Notes: generated from the letters alone by a model not told the origin. DNA of 64,000 nucleotides from Utricularia gibba (GCA_002189035.1 NEEC01000019.1:682001-746000), one strand, 5' to 3'; counted from the stretch's first letter, positions 40,101-51,641 are shown. Translations and numbers: made by a program.

Positions 40101-43100
40101 GCTTGTCTTATTGTGTTTCTATTGAGGCATGACTTCAATTTTTTAAAATGTATCCGGGATAAGTGGAATTCTTCCACTCATAATCCATGCTACTTTGATC
40201 AAGAAATAGATGTTCATGTATGATTTTTGCTCTTGATATATCTTGCTTCTTCTTATTGATACTTGCACTTCGCTCAGGATTGTCTGTTTCGCTGTTCTGG
40301 CTATCTTAATAGCAATGGTAGCTTCCAGCCCAACGAAAGGATGGAGTGGAAGAAGCCTGAGCCTTCTTGATCCGTAAACGTTTTTTTTTTTTAATTTTGA
40401 ATAATGTTGGAGGTTCTCATGATATCCTATAACCCCTTACCTTTCATAATTTACTGTGCTAAAAGATAAAAATTTAATCCCCTGGGAGATCATTTAAAAC
40501 TGCACGTTCCCCTGTTGCTCCTAATGCTAAGTGAACTAATGTTTTATTTTTCGCAGAATGAGTAGTAAATTTACTCCTTGTATAACAAATTCACATTAGG
40601 ATATCTCAATGTCAGATAATAAATCTTTCAATTAGCTCAAAGTCCTCAATGATGCATGGCATGCTCCTCTTGATTAATTATCAGATGAATTTATCCTGCC
40701 TTCTTGTATCCATGCTTGTTTTCTATGCCCTTTTATCTGAAATATTTTTTTTCCCATATGCGATTCTGTGACAGGACATATGCAAGCAAGTACATACCTA
40801 TTATTGCTAGCGTTAGTGAACACCAGCCTCCTACATGGCCTTCTTACTTTATGGACATCAATGTCTTGGCCTTTTTGGTCCCTGCTGGTATCATCGTAAG
40901 TTCTAGATATTCTTTTCGAATTTTCTTTAATATATTATTGTTCTCTATACAGTGCTTTATATTTAAGGTTCTTTACTCTTGTAGGCTTGCTTTTTGCCGC
41001 TATCTGATGCAAGCTCTTTTGCTGTCCTCTTTATTGTTACATCAGTTTATTTCTCCGGCGTCATGGTATGCAAATTAGAAACAATTTTCATGCATATCTT
41101 TTCTTTTTGAATTTTTTTCCTTCATATACTCAGCATACCATAATAATATATAGGTACGCTTAATGCTTGTACTAGCTCCAGCGGCTTGCATAATGTCTGG
41201 GATAGCTCTTTCTGAAGCTTTTGATGTTCTCACTAGATCTGTTAAGCTTCAGTTTTCTAATGTCAACCAAACCGCTGATGCCAGTGTGAGCAAACCAATC
41301 GTATTACCAGAAATTATTAATGTTAGATTAGTATTGAAATTTTGAAGGTATTTGTTAGGCAGGGGATAGTAATCAAGTTTCAACAAAAAATGCTGTGAAT
41401 CCAGAGTCTGAGAAAGTGGAAGACACTTTGAAGGAAAGACCTTCAAGAAAATCTAAGAAGAAGGAAAAGGAGAAATCCGAGAGCACATCGGTTACCCGTC
41501 AGATTGAAAAGAAACAACTCCTGGTGTTACCGTTCGAGGCTTCTCTGGTCGCAATAGTGCTACTTGTATTGCTGGGTGCATTTTATGTGGTGTGATTCTT
41601 GCATCAGTCTTCTCTAATATTATACGGTTATTGTTTCATTTAAATAGTGTTTTTTCATGAATAATGCAAACGCCTGAGAATGGATTTTGGCAGCATGATT
41701 TGTTTTGGTAATAGGCGTCTAAGGAAAGTTTGTCGCAGGTTCATAGTGTTTGGGCTGCAGCAGAGGCCTACTCAGCACCTTCTATTGTGTTAACATCTCG
41801 ATCTCATGATGGGCTACATGTCTTTGATGACTTCAGGGAAGCATATGCATGGTTGAGTCATAATACTGATGTTGATGATAAGGTGAATGTGAACTGCATG
41901 TATTTGATGACACCAGGGAAGCATACGCCTAATGCATATTTTGTTTTATTAACATCTCATTCAGGTTGCCTCTTGGTGGGATTATGGATATCAAACAACC
42001 GCCATGGCCAATCGCACAGTGATAGTGGATAACAATACCTGGAACAATACACATATTGCAACTGTTGGTACTGCTATGTCATCACCCGAGAAAGCAGCTT
42101 GGGAGATTTTCAATTCATTGGATGTTAAATATGTCCTCGTAGTTTTTGGAGGTTCGTTCTTTTTTTAGCTAGTTGTTAAAATTCCATGTGATCTCAGAAA
42201 CAGAAATACCTACTTTGATATCCGTTTCAGGTCTTGTTGGATATCCTAGCGATGATATTAACAAGTTTCTGTGGATGGTTCGCATAGGAGGAGGTGTATT
42301 TCCTCATATCAAGGAGCCTGATTATCTGGTCAGTAGCTAATGATAGAAATGCTATCAGTCAGTTTCTTTCATTCCGTTTTTCTCTTCTCCACCTAAACCT
42401 TCCCATATGGTAACGGACTTGCTATCAACTCTAGAGGCTCCTGTTTTATGACAGTCGATTTTTTTGACCTGAAATCATCTTTTTCATTTTCCATCATGGT
42501 CTCAACAGAGAGATGGCCAGTATCGGATAGATTCTCAGGCCACTCCAACCATGCTGAATTGCCTCATGTACAAACTTTCTTACTACAGGTGATTATCGCT
42601 GTCTCATCTGGAAGTGTCATTGATATGTGAGCTTAAAACAGTTTTATGTCTATGAACTGTTGATAAACGATTAACAGAATCAAGGGAGAAATATTGATAG
42701 ACATTTTGCTTACTAGAGTAGTTATTTTATGGATATTACGGTTCATATGTGCCCCAATCCCTCTTGTAGATTTGTGGAGACCGACGGTAGAGGATTCGAC
42801 CGAGTGAGACACACTGAAATCGGGAAGAAGTACTTCAAGCTCACCCACTTCGAAGAGGTATGCGATGAATACGTGGCTTGTTTTGCATCTATTAAACAAT
42901 CTGGCCTCAACAAACAAAACCTGACGCTCGCTGTTCACATCAATCATTTTTTTTCTCAGGTGTTCACCACTCACCATTGGATGGTTAGGATTTACAAGCT
43001 AAAGCCTGCAAAGAACAGAGTCCGCGGCAAGACAAAGAAGTCCAAATCGGTACTTGAGACACATGTCCTTTAACCAGCTTTCTGAATCCACATGGGCATT

Positions 43101-43214
43101 AATTGAACTGATCTGAGCTGCCCCAGTGACATGATTGTGCCCTTTTTGCAGAAAACTAGCGTTGCAAGCAACCAGAAACGTGGCAGAGCAAGAAGGAAGA
43201 ACCCTTATCTTTGA
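37152..43214 (+). CDS. STT3A: Oligosaccharyltransferase catalytic subunit STT3A, one apparent 1-nt deletion
   Basis: Transfers the oligosaccharide from dolichol to Asn in nascent proteins in the ER. Twenty-three exons from 37152-37265 to 43152-43214; about 782 residues. Signatures: the first loop with the DxD-type [87 protein letters not shown], the catalytic-domain motif [16 protein letters not shown] with nearby NNTWNNTH glycosylation sites, and [13 protein letters not shown]. Lys-rich stretches lie near the last membrane span and at the C-terminus. Exon 11 (39928-40030) is 103 nt where 104 are needed. The frame fails at ACCCTCAAATG (39992-40002), which would read TPQMFKVAV with one more C. 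An intron at 41301-41358 is only 58 nt. Other exons are intact. Confidence 0.94.
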
Positions 43215-44331
43215 AGTTACGAGCACCATCCCTTTTTTCTTTTGCAGAAACAAGTCAGTTGGCAACACTTGGGAGAGAAATACAAGGTGATGATCACTGT
43301 CTTCGAATGTAAGAACAACTTTGTGTGCTACTCTACTCTTCTACGGAATTCAACGCCTTTTCAGCGGGGCTCGTCCATCATGTTTAGGGAGAGTGCTAAG
43401 TGCCCAGAAAATGAAACCACCCGAACCTAAAACCTCTCCACCACACTCAGAAACATGTCATGCCATGCCATTAGTTCCTCGACAGGTCAGGTCAATCCTA
43501 TTGTGAACCTACTAAATTCACAACGCATGGATTCCGCCATGGTCATCTACCATCTGACAAACCATGGAGTACATACATCTGCATAGTTGGTTTTTGCACG
43601 CACGTGCCACAGCACGTGCCCTCAGCTACTTCACCAGCCCGACCTGCCTGCCCCCATGCACATGGTTGCCTTATGTTAGATCCCCCCCTTGATGACGTTT
43701 GTTGGCAGTGTCTAGCAACCTAACCTGTAACACCTTTCTTCATAACAAGGGTCTTCTTGGGAATAGGTCGACATAGAGAGAAAAAGCTATGTTTTTTTGG
43801 AGTCACTCACTCCCCTAAAGGAATAGGTTCATATTTGTATCAAGTAAATTAAAAATTCCCATGAAATTATACCTTGCTTCCCCCGCCACCATGCATCTAT
43901 CTCCTTTTCCCTTTTTTCTTTTCTTTTGCATAGTGGAGTCACTCACTCCCATGCCCCCTACCATACCCATGTTAAGTAACAAATCTAATTCATTTTTAAT
44001 GACTTGTTTTAATGCACTTTTAAATATTCCCCATGGATGGATGTGTTTCACCCTAATTCTTACCATTTCCACATTCCACCCAACTAAAGCTCGTTTAATG
44101 TAGTAAACCACATTGAAAAAAAAAAGATTTTTATTTAAAGGATTATGAAGGTTTTTACGAAATAAAAAAAAAAAGCAAGTCTATCAATAGAAATGTCGGA
44201 ATTGATTTTAGAAGTACATCGAACAACTCCTCATAGAAGTAATACTTAATACAACGGACGAGGTTAAGAGCCGTAGACCGAAAAGCTGGGGGAATATTTT
44301 CAGTTAAAAAAAAAGGAGGGGGTGATAACAC
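43215..44331. other. Convergent 3' region, STT3A / ERF
   Basis: Should contain both 3' UTRs. GGAGTCACTCACTCCC occurs twice (about 43799 and 43934); it is itself a small inverted repeat (GGAGT...ACTCC). No gene supported. Confidence 0.45.
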
Positions 44332-44915
44332 TTAACCGCTATGCTTCCACAACAAGCTTTCGAAGTCTTCTGAATGCAGACTCAGGAAAATCGGCGGTTG
44401 ATCGTAATCGTCGTATTCCCATACTCCGGTCTCCACCGCGGTGAACTCCTCCCCGCCGCTCAGCTTCGGAAGCTCAACTATCTCCTCCAGCTCCTCCGGC
44501 GCCGTCGACAATTCCGAATCTACGAACGATGGTGAGCTGCGCTGTGGCTGGTCCAGCATCGCCGCCTTGGTCGCCGCGGCCTGGATGTCTCGCGTGGAGG
44601 ATGTTGCCGGACGCGGGAGCAGGTCGGCGATTTCGGGGAAGTTGAGTACGGCGGAGCTGCCCTTCACGGCCATTGCCGCCACGTCATGCGCACGCGCCGC
44701 CATGTCCGCGGTGGCGAACGTCCCTAACCAGATCCGTGACTTTTTCTTGGGTTCCCGGATTTCGGATACCCACCTTCCCCAAGCCCTCATCCTCACACCT
44801 CTGTACACCTTCTGCTTCCACTCCTGCTGCTGCTGCTGCTGCAGCTGCTTCTCCGTGGCTCCACACTTCCTCTTTCTCTTATCGGGGCCCCCGCCGTCGA
44901 GCGCTGCCTCTCCAT
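44332..44915 (-). CDS. AP2/ERF transcription factor, DREB-like group III, one apparent 1-nt deletion near the start
   Basis: Single-exon gene of about 194 residues. The AP2 domain reads [39 protein letters not shown] and [19 protein letters not shown]. The WV and EIREP block is typical of DREB-type proteins that bind DRE/CRT elements. Upstream is a basic segment KRKRKC and a poly-Gln run (QLQQQQQQ); the C-terminus is acidic ([19 protein letters not shown]) and ends SEDFESLLW, an activation-domain-like tail. The only ATG upstream of the domain (44915) is out of frame with it. One more base in the GGGGGCCCC run (44884-44892) would join ERQRSTAGG to PDKRKRK. TATAAAA lies at 44951-44945 on minus. 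Frame break may be a consensus error. Confidence 0.85.
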
Positions 44916-45043
44916 ACCTGATACCACCACCGGAAACGGCAGTCTTTTATAAACGCTGGTGACTTGTCACCGTAATTCCGGGATAAAAATACAAGAAAAA
45001 GAAATGTTTGAGAGGAGGCCAGTGAGTGACTAGTTTCCGCGGT

Positions 45044-45045
<2 letters not shown>

Positions 45046-45077
<32 letters not shown>
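45046..45077. repeat. (TA)n microsatellite, 16 units
   Basis: Thirty-two bp of uninterrupted TA. Confidence 0.95.
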
Positions 45078-45079
<2 letters not shown>

Positions 45080-46602
45080 TCCCTTATTTATATATATATT
45101 TAAATTATTTACATTTAAATAAACATAATTTAAATCATTTGTATTTTAAAATTTTTACACCTGTATAATAATATTATATTTAGTATATATATTTAAAATG
45201 TAATAAAAAATTTACATAAAATAATAGTTTTCAAAAACGGTTTATAAAATTGTTTTATAAAGAAATGAGAATTGTTTTCTGGGGGATAAAAACATTTTAT
45301 TCCAAATTTTGAAATTCAACTGAGGAGGAGCAAAAAACAATTATAATTCCATTTTTACTACTTTTATAAAGTTTCATCATGTGTTAATTTTTTTTATTTA
45401 AAACAGAATGGGCTACCACTGTTTCTTATGGATAGTACTTGATGCATCAATTATAATTCCATTTTTTTGTTTTTAGTATCATTAATTTTCTCACAAGACT
45501 CAATTCCTGATGGAAACAATGAGACTGTTTTGTTTTATTATTTTTTTGAAGTGATTTTGTTTAATTACTCTATATTCTAATATTTGACTGTTCTATAGTA
45601 CAATCATAAATTATGAATTAACTTTATAAATTATTAACTTTCTTAATTTATTTTTAGTGATTAAATAAAAATTAATTAGAAAAATTTATACTATTTCCTT
45701 TTTATATATTTTAAAAACACATATATATCATTAAACTTTTTATAATAATTTTATCTATTTAAAATGTATAGTATATAATTTAAATGTTAAATTCTATGGT
45801 ATAATTTTATACAATTGCATAAAATAATTTTAGAATCTCAAAACTAACTATATTTTATATAATTTGAAGCACAACATGAAATTAAATAATAGTCCCAATG
45901 TATCCAAAGCTCAAATCTACTTCAAGTGAACCTTGAGGATGTTAAGTAAAAAAATGCGCATTATCATCTTAAATATAAGTTTTATTATTATAATAATTAA
46001 AAAACCCATACATATAAACACCTGTTATGATCAATAAAATGACACCATTAAGACTTTGTTTGGTTAATGAATTTAAATTTTAATGAGTTTAGACAAATCC
46101 AAATATATAAATATAAAAACATCTATACTCTATTTTATATATACATATATTCATATATGAGGATAATATGTAAATATAATCTACCTATCAAACAACAGGA
46201 GCCAATCTTCAACTTTTAATGTAGGGGGGAATAAAATCCTTTTTTATTAACCATACTTTATTAATGTAAAATTAAGGGGGCTAAAATTTAATTATTATAA
46301 TTTTAAATCTTATTAACTTTCAATCTCATTCATTTTTTTTTTTTAAAAAGGAAGGGCTACAGCCCATGCTCATTATGCTTAAGATCTGCCCCTGTCAAAC
46401 AACATAACTGTATTAAATCTATTATAAAACAACTTATATTTTGATATCAAACAAGCGTTAGTGTTCTGAAATTGTTGGGAGCGCACATGGAATGGAAGCA
46501 CCAGCTGGGCGGTTGGGTGGTTGAGTTCCTGGAAGCGAGTTTTTATTGCACCATGAAACCCGTAGGGACGACGAGTGGGATGAAGTTGTCATTGCTCCAG
46601 GG

Positions 46603-46640
46603 CCGGGCAGGGGCAGGCGCAGGGGCAGGGGCAGGGCTGC
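46603..46640. repeat. GGGGCA hexanucleotide repeat, imperfect
   Basis: About five GGGGCA-like units in tandem. A plus-strand frame across it (GAGAGAGAG) is an artefact of the repeat. Confidence 0.8.
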
Positions 46641-47033
46641 CGGCTCCCTCCTTTTGGAATTACGCTTGTCCTCTTCTGTTTTGGCCTCCCCAACCCCCCA
46701 TTATTAAATCACACCCACACACCACAAAAAAAAATAATAAAAAAAATTTGATCTCCATCTTTTTTTAAAATTTTTAAAAAATATATTATAATTTCAGCAC
46801 ATGGTAATTCCAAGACCGGAGATGGGTGGCGTACCACGTGGCTAATAAATAGGGGGGCCTTCGCCGCTGGGCCTCGGGGTAAGGATAGCCCGGCTCGGTA
46901 TGGATAAGGCTTGCGACCCGTTTGAAAATGGGCTGACCAATGGACCCGTTTGTAAATGGGCTGTGGTTTTTTTTTTAAATTTTTATTTTTGTGTTGGGAA
47001 AAAATTGGGGGAGGGATTTTTTCGACGATAATT

Positions 47034-49985
47034 ATGTGGATAAGATTTCTCCAGAGCAACGGAAATTTTCGACCCCCGCTCAGCTTCATGCACATTGGCC
47101 ACTCGCCAGTCTCCTGGCCTCAGGCGCAGGTAATTTCCTTTCCATTTAGTTTATCTTCTGGGAGTTGTTGATTTTGAAAACCGTTGATGATCGTCGTTTT
47201 TTAGTGTTGAATGGAAGACTGGTTCTTGTTTGTCTCTGCGACTATGGAACGTGTAAAGTTTGCCTTCAAGGACCCTTTGAATATTCGTCGCGTTTCATTG
47301 AATAGCCTTGTTAACTTAGTCTGATGTATTGCTCCATTTTGGGCTTCAGTTGGTTTGCCTGGGAGTAAAATGAGCCAGTGGTTTTTTGTGCTATTGCACT
47401 TTTTATGAAAAAAATTTAAGATGCTTATTGGTCAAAGCTACTTTGTTTCCCTGGTTTCAATTTGGGTGCAACTATGAGAAGATTTCCATCATGATGTTAA
47501 AGATATTGCACATGAATTGCAGATACAGATTTATGGATTTGCGCTTTTTTTATGAAGGATAACAGCAGTTGGAGAGCCTAGCAATAATAGTATCCAGTCA
47601 ATATAAGAGTAGGGAAGCAGGAGCATGGGACAGTAATCAGAGATTTGAAAATTACGGCTTAAGAAATGGCGGTAACGTTTATACCTGCTTATGTGGATTT
47701 GCGCTATCACTTTTAATGTTCAAATGATTATCAAAATTCAATTGTACATGCGATGGCCTGAAAGTTTCATATGTTAAATTTTCAAAGTCATTTCAAAGTT
47801 TTATGCTGGTTCGTCTCAGTTGACTATCTTCAGTTTGTATGGATGGATAGTACCATACCGACTGAATGATCACCTGTTGTGAAAACACTGGTCTCACTCT
47901 ATTGTTTCAGCAGAATTACATTTCTCAGTGTCATTTGCTGCGTCTTTTCTGATTGATTTTCCTGAGAATACCTGCATTTTTCTGCTATTTGATCCACTGC
48001 ATGTTCTTTTATCAGGAAGTGGGGTTACAAGAGAAGCAAATGCATTCTTTTTCAACCTCATCTGGTCAATATAATCAATTCTCATGTCCAATATGTTTGA
48101 GCAATGAAAGTTGTCAAATTGTTCGGTCAAGAACCAAGTTGATGAATACTCTGATAGACAAGGGAAAGCCTCGTGAAGTACATACTCTTTTCAAATCATT
48201 ATCAGAAGAGGGACACAGACCTTCACTCGTCACTTACACCACAGTTTTGGCAGCTCTGACTATGCAGAAGCGTTTTAAGGCCGTTTCTTCCCTCCTTTCC
48301 AGTGTAGAGAAGGATGGACTTAAGCCGGACTCAATATTTTACAATGCAATAATCAATGCTTTCTCTGAATCGGGTAATATGGATGAGGCAATGAAATTAT
48401 TCAAGAAAATGAAGGAAAGTGGATGCAAGCTAACGACAAGCACCTTCAACACATTAATTAAGGGATTCGGCATTGTAGGCAGGCCTGAAGAATCCTTCAA
48501 ACTATATGACTCGATGTCAGCTGAAGAAGATGTGAAGCCGAATGACAGGACATTCAATATTCTTATTAGAGCTTGGTGCAACAAGGGAAACACTGAAGCA
48601 GCATGGGATATAGTGTATAGAATGATTTCAGCTGGACAGAAACCTGATGTTGTAACGTATAATACAATTGCAAAGGCTTATGCTCAGAAGGGAGAAACCA
48701 GCAAAGCTGAAGCTATGATTTATCAGATGCAAAATGACAAAGTTGAACCCAATCAGCGTACTTGTGGTATTATTCTAGATGGCTACAGCAAGGAAAGGAA
48801 TATGCAAGCTGCAATTAGGTTCTTGCATAGAATGAAAGAGCTCAGAGTGCAACCAAATCTTGTTATTTTCAACTCACTGATCAAGGGGTATCTCGATACC
48901 AATGACCCGGATGGTGTTAATGAGGTGAAGTTAGTAATAGAGTAGTACCAAACTTGCTGTTTTCAGTCGAACAATTACCTCATGCATTTTGTTATGTGAA
49001 TTTACTTGATGCTAATTTTGTGGCAGCATCATATTTCAGTACAAGTGTGTGAATGTGTCTTCCCTAACTGCCCTTTATTATTTGAACATTTCTTTGTTGA
49101 TAGGCCCTTTCTTTGATGGAGGAGTTTGGTGTGAAGCCTGATGTGGTAACATACAGCACCATCATGAATGGGTGGAGTTCCAGTGGAATGATGGACAAAT
49201 GCCAAGAGATATTTGATGATATGACAAAGGGAAATATCGAGCCAGATGCCCATGCCTACAGCATTCTTGCTAAAGGATATGTTCGAGCTGGAGATCCCGT
49301 AGAAGCAGAAGGGGTCCTGAAGCAGATGGCGAAAGCTGGTATTCATCCGAATGTTGTCATATTCACTACAATCATTGCGGGTTGGTGCAATGCTGGGAAG
49401 ATGGAGCATGCCCTGGAAGCATATGAGATGATGTGCGAGATGGACATATGTCCAAACATGAGGACTTTTGAAACGCTCATATGGGGATATGGAGAGGCCA
49501 AGCAGCCCTGGAAAGCGGAGGGAATCTTCAAAATCATGGAAACAAAAGGCATCCAACCTCGGAAGAGAACCAGACAGCTTGTGGCTGATGCATGGCGAGC
49601 CATTGGCTTCGTGAGTGAAGCCAAGAGGATCATGGATGGCTCAGTGGATGGCCATCACACTCGCACGCAGGAGCAAAACGTTAACAGCAACGGCAACTTC
49701 AAGGAAAAAAGCGGTCCGATAGAGCTGCAGAGTGAATCTCCTTCAGCCGCCTTCATGGCTCATGGGGATGCCTTGAAGCAGCATAACGGTGGAAGCACAG
49801 GCACTGGGAAGCACCACATGGTGCTGAATACTTCTTCATCATGGCGGTCCAGATGCATCATCTCCATTGCCAAACATTCCAGCCCATGCGGGTTCAAAGG
49901 GAAAACAGAACTGATAAAAAGAATGCAGTTCACTTCCATGGGAAAGGAGGTTTGTCCAGTGCACCCGTGCAAGGTGATATGCTGA
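47034..49985 (+). CDS. P-class pentatricopeptide repeat protein (At5g21222/At5g25630-like)
   Basis: PPR proteins bind organellar or other RNAs in a sequence-specific way. Three exons: 47034-47129, 48016-48924, 49104-49985 (about 628 residues). At least ten 35-residue repeats are readable, with phrases such as [95 protein letters not shown] and [20 protein letters not shown]. Before the repeats lies [10 protein letters not shown], a Cys-rich motif shared with these two Arabidopsis relatives. Exon 1 is the weakest part: it is chosen because its ATG and donor (GCGCAG/gtaatt) splice in phase to GAAGTGGGG, but the long first intron may contain another exon. The last 130 residues after the repeats are poorly conserved and Ser-rich. 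Confidence 0.9.
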
Positions 49986-50440
49986 ATGAGTTGCCGTTTT
50001 GTTCAGCATGTTCATTTCCACTTGTTTGTATTCCCATTTCTAAACATTCAGCTCCAATTGTTAAAGGAAATCCCGCTTACTTTTATGAGGCTTCACAAAT
50101 AACATGAAGATTTGTCTTTACGGCTAGCTTTCTGCCCACAAGGTCCCATGGGCAGAAATTCAAAGACAACGTGGTGATTATAAACGCCAAAATACGCCAC
50201 AAATGAAGGAAGCTACCATTGCAGCCAAATTATAGATTCATCATCATATTACTTATTACAATTCCGAACACGACCATTCTACAAGAACAGTAGTAGTGGT
50301 TAAATGTCAACATTTTGGAAGCTCGCCGCTCATTGCAATGGGGCAGCAATCCTCCTGCGTAGGAACTGCAATTCTCCATCGACTGATATGTTAACATGAT
50401 GAAGAGGAGCATATCTTCTAATGGAATCACCAAGTCAACT
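49986..50440. other. PPR 3' region and tail of the snoRNA transcript
   Basis: The PPR 3' UTR on plus faces the end of the minus-strand snoRNA transcript. I searched for further C/D pairs on minus; an ATGATGA at 50241-50247 has no CTGA partner downstream. Confidence 0.4.
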
Positions 50441-50527
50441 GAAGCAACTCAGTCCCTTAGATGTTCAGAATGATGCGATCATATCCGCAGTCATTACAGG
50501 TCTGTAAGAACTCATCATCGTTACTTC
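50441..50527 (-). ncRNA. Box C/D snoRNA with two 18S rRNA guides (U25-like D' guide)
   Basis: Eighty-seven nt on minus. Terminal stem GAAGTAAC pairs with GTTGCTTC (8 bp including one G-U). C box ATGATGA follows one base after the stem; D box CTGA touches the 3' stem. Upstream of D, GAACATCTAAGGG is complementary over 13 nt to the conserved 18S stretch CCCTTAGATGTTC. Internally ACAGACCTGT, followed by ATGA as a D'-like box, is complementary to 18S ACAGGTCTGT, the site used by human U25. The two 18S targets lie within about 15 nt of each other. By the D+5 rule the D guide points to the first U of CCCUUAGAUG. The rRNA sequences are from memory; pairing should be recomputed against the species' own rRNA. 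Confidence 0.8.
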
Positions 50528-50894
50528 AACATATCATCACCTTGGAGCTAAACACAAAAAAGCTTTTAATGGTTGATGTAGCTGCCCAAGTGTTCTCCAC
50601 ACATAATAAATGAGGAAGTGACAAGAGCAGCACGCATGATTTTGCTTCTAGGGAACGAGTTGAAAGGAAATGAAGTGAAGACCAGTCAACCAGATAGCGA
50701 AGCTATAGTCCCAAGTTTAAATCTTGTGTGAAAATAATAGTTAAAAAAGGCCTCATTGAGAAGATTAGACTGTCTACACAAATTGCTTCAGACATATGCT
50801 TGTCATGGTAAATTTTTAATCATCGGCCTACACAAAGACTGAAAATACAGAACACCAACACATGCCACGAAACAGAACTAAGATCATAAATGTT

Positions 50895-50973
50895 GTCATC
50901 AGATAGGAGCGAAAGACATTCATAATAATCATTGGTATGATCATTTGAACTATGCTTCTGATCCTCATTTGAC
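50895..50973 (-). ncRNA. Box C/D snoRNA, 25S rRNA guide (snR39b-like)
   Basis: Seventy-nine nt on minus. Stem GTCA pairs with TGAC; the C box is ATGAGGA (one mismatch to RTGATGA) and the D box is CTGA. Directly upstream of D, GTCTTTCGCTCCTAT is complementary over 15 nt, with one G-U pair, to the conserved 25S stretch ATAGGGGCGAAAGAC. By the D+5 rule it points to a G in AUAGGGGCG, the position I associate with yeast snR39b and plant snoR39BY. The atypical C box and short stem make this slightly weaker than its neighbours. Confidence 0.7.
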
Positions 50974-51064
50974 CAGAACAAAAAGAAATTTTCTGAAACT
51001 ACAAAACAACGGCAATACGGAGGCGAATCAAGGTAAAAGATAGAAATATAAACATGAAGAAACA

Positions 51065-51136
51065 AGCCTCAGAAGGAAGGCAGTAGTGTTATGTAATCAC
51101 AAGTTTTCATGGACACCACGTAAATCATCATCGGCT
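51065..51136 (-). ncRNA. Box C/D snoRNA, 18S rRNA guide
   Basis: Seventy-two nt on minus. Stem AGCC pairs with GGCT; after one G comes the C box ATGATGA, and D box CTGA touches the 3' stem. The 11 nt before D, CTGCCTTCCTT, are fully complementary to the conserved 18S stretch AAGGAAGGCAG. The D+5 rule points to the A after AAGG. Layout and length are canonical for plant C/D snoRNAs, and two more lie downstream in the same orientation. Confidence 0.8.
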
Positions 51137-51534
51137 GATTAACCCAGAAACACAAACGCACATAGAAAACTCCAGAATAAGGTAAAAGATCCAACATTCA
51201 CAAGAAAACACGAAAAACGAACGAATTTAGAGATGAAAGGAAATGCACGAAAACTATGGACTCAGTTTATGGGTGGTGATATATCAGAATGGTCGGCATG
51301 GCAGGATGAATGCCAATACGACGAACGAGACCTATCACAAAATCGATCTTCATCGCCCAGACTCCAATACATGAAACCACACAAGGTGAAATAGATTCTG
51401 AAAACCCCAACTACATCGTAGATCCGGAGCGCTCATGGAAGGATTTGAGATGTCGCGATCTTAAAATAGGAGAAAGACGCCGGATCCAGACGTCGTAGGT
51501 CGGCGTTCCGAGCGGTATTTATCAATTTCATGTC

Positions 51535-51561
51535 AAACCCTAACCCTAATGATCGTGGGCC
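51535..51561 (-). promoter_or_regulatory. Telo-box plus site II promoter
   Basis: AAACCCTAACCCTAA (51535-51549) is a telo-box; TGGGCC (51556-51561) is a site II element. Read on minus, site II precedes the telo-box, the usual order in plant ribosomal-protein and snoRNA-cluster promoters. It lies about 400 bp upstream of the first snoRNA. It could also serve a divergent transcript on plus. Confidence 0.65.
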
Positions 51562-51641
51562 TATTCTTAATGGGTCCAGTAGTTTACGGCCCGAAAAAAG
51601 ATTTGGTCCAAATAGTTCGTTCACAGCCCGAACTTCAAGGA

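Larger units (their letters stand above)
44916..47033. other. AT-rich intergenic DNA
   Basis: No gene supported. It contains a TA microsatellite (45046-45077), a possible small MITE at about 46050-46200 (ends TTTGTTTGGTTAA and, inverted, TGTTGTTTGATAGG) and a GGGGCA-type repeat (46603-46640). Confidence 0.45.
50440..51534 (-). other. Likely polycistronic snoRNA precursor transcription unit
   Basis: Region on minus from the telo-box promoter to the last snoRNA. It contains three C/D snoRNAs in one orientation, spaced 91 and 367 nt apart. No long reading frame exists; the small frames near the 5' end (27-35 codons) have no recognised product. The 5' and 3' ends of the precursor are not visible, and whether it is spliced is unknown. 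Confidence 0.6.

Noticed and set aside
46472-46768. 98-codon plus frame with Gly-Ala repeats
   Set aside because: The Gly-Ala run comes from the GGGGCA repeat, and the rest has no support.
50430-50545. Alternative, longer snoRNA using GTGATGA and a CCAAG/CTTGG stem
   Set aside because: It would need TTGA as D box; the inner 8-bp stem with canonical boxes and adjacent guide explains the sequence better.
50776-50824. Possible further C/D snoRNA on minus (ATGATTA ... CTGA)
   Set aside because: No terminal stem and no clear rRNA complement, unlike the three accepted units.
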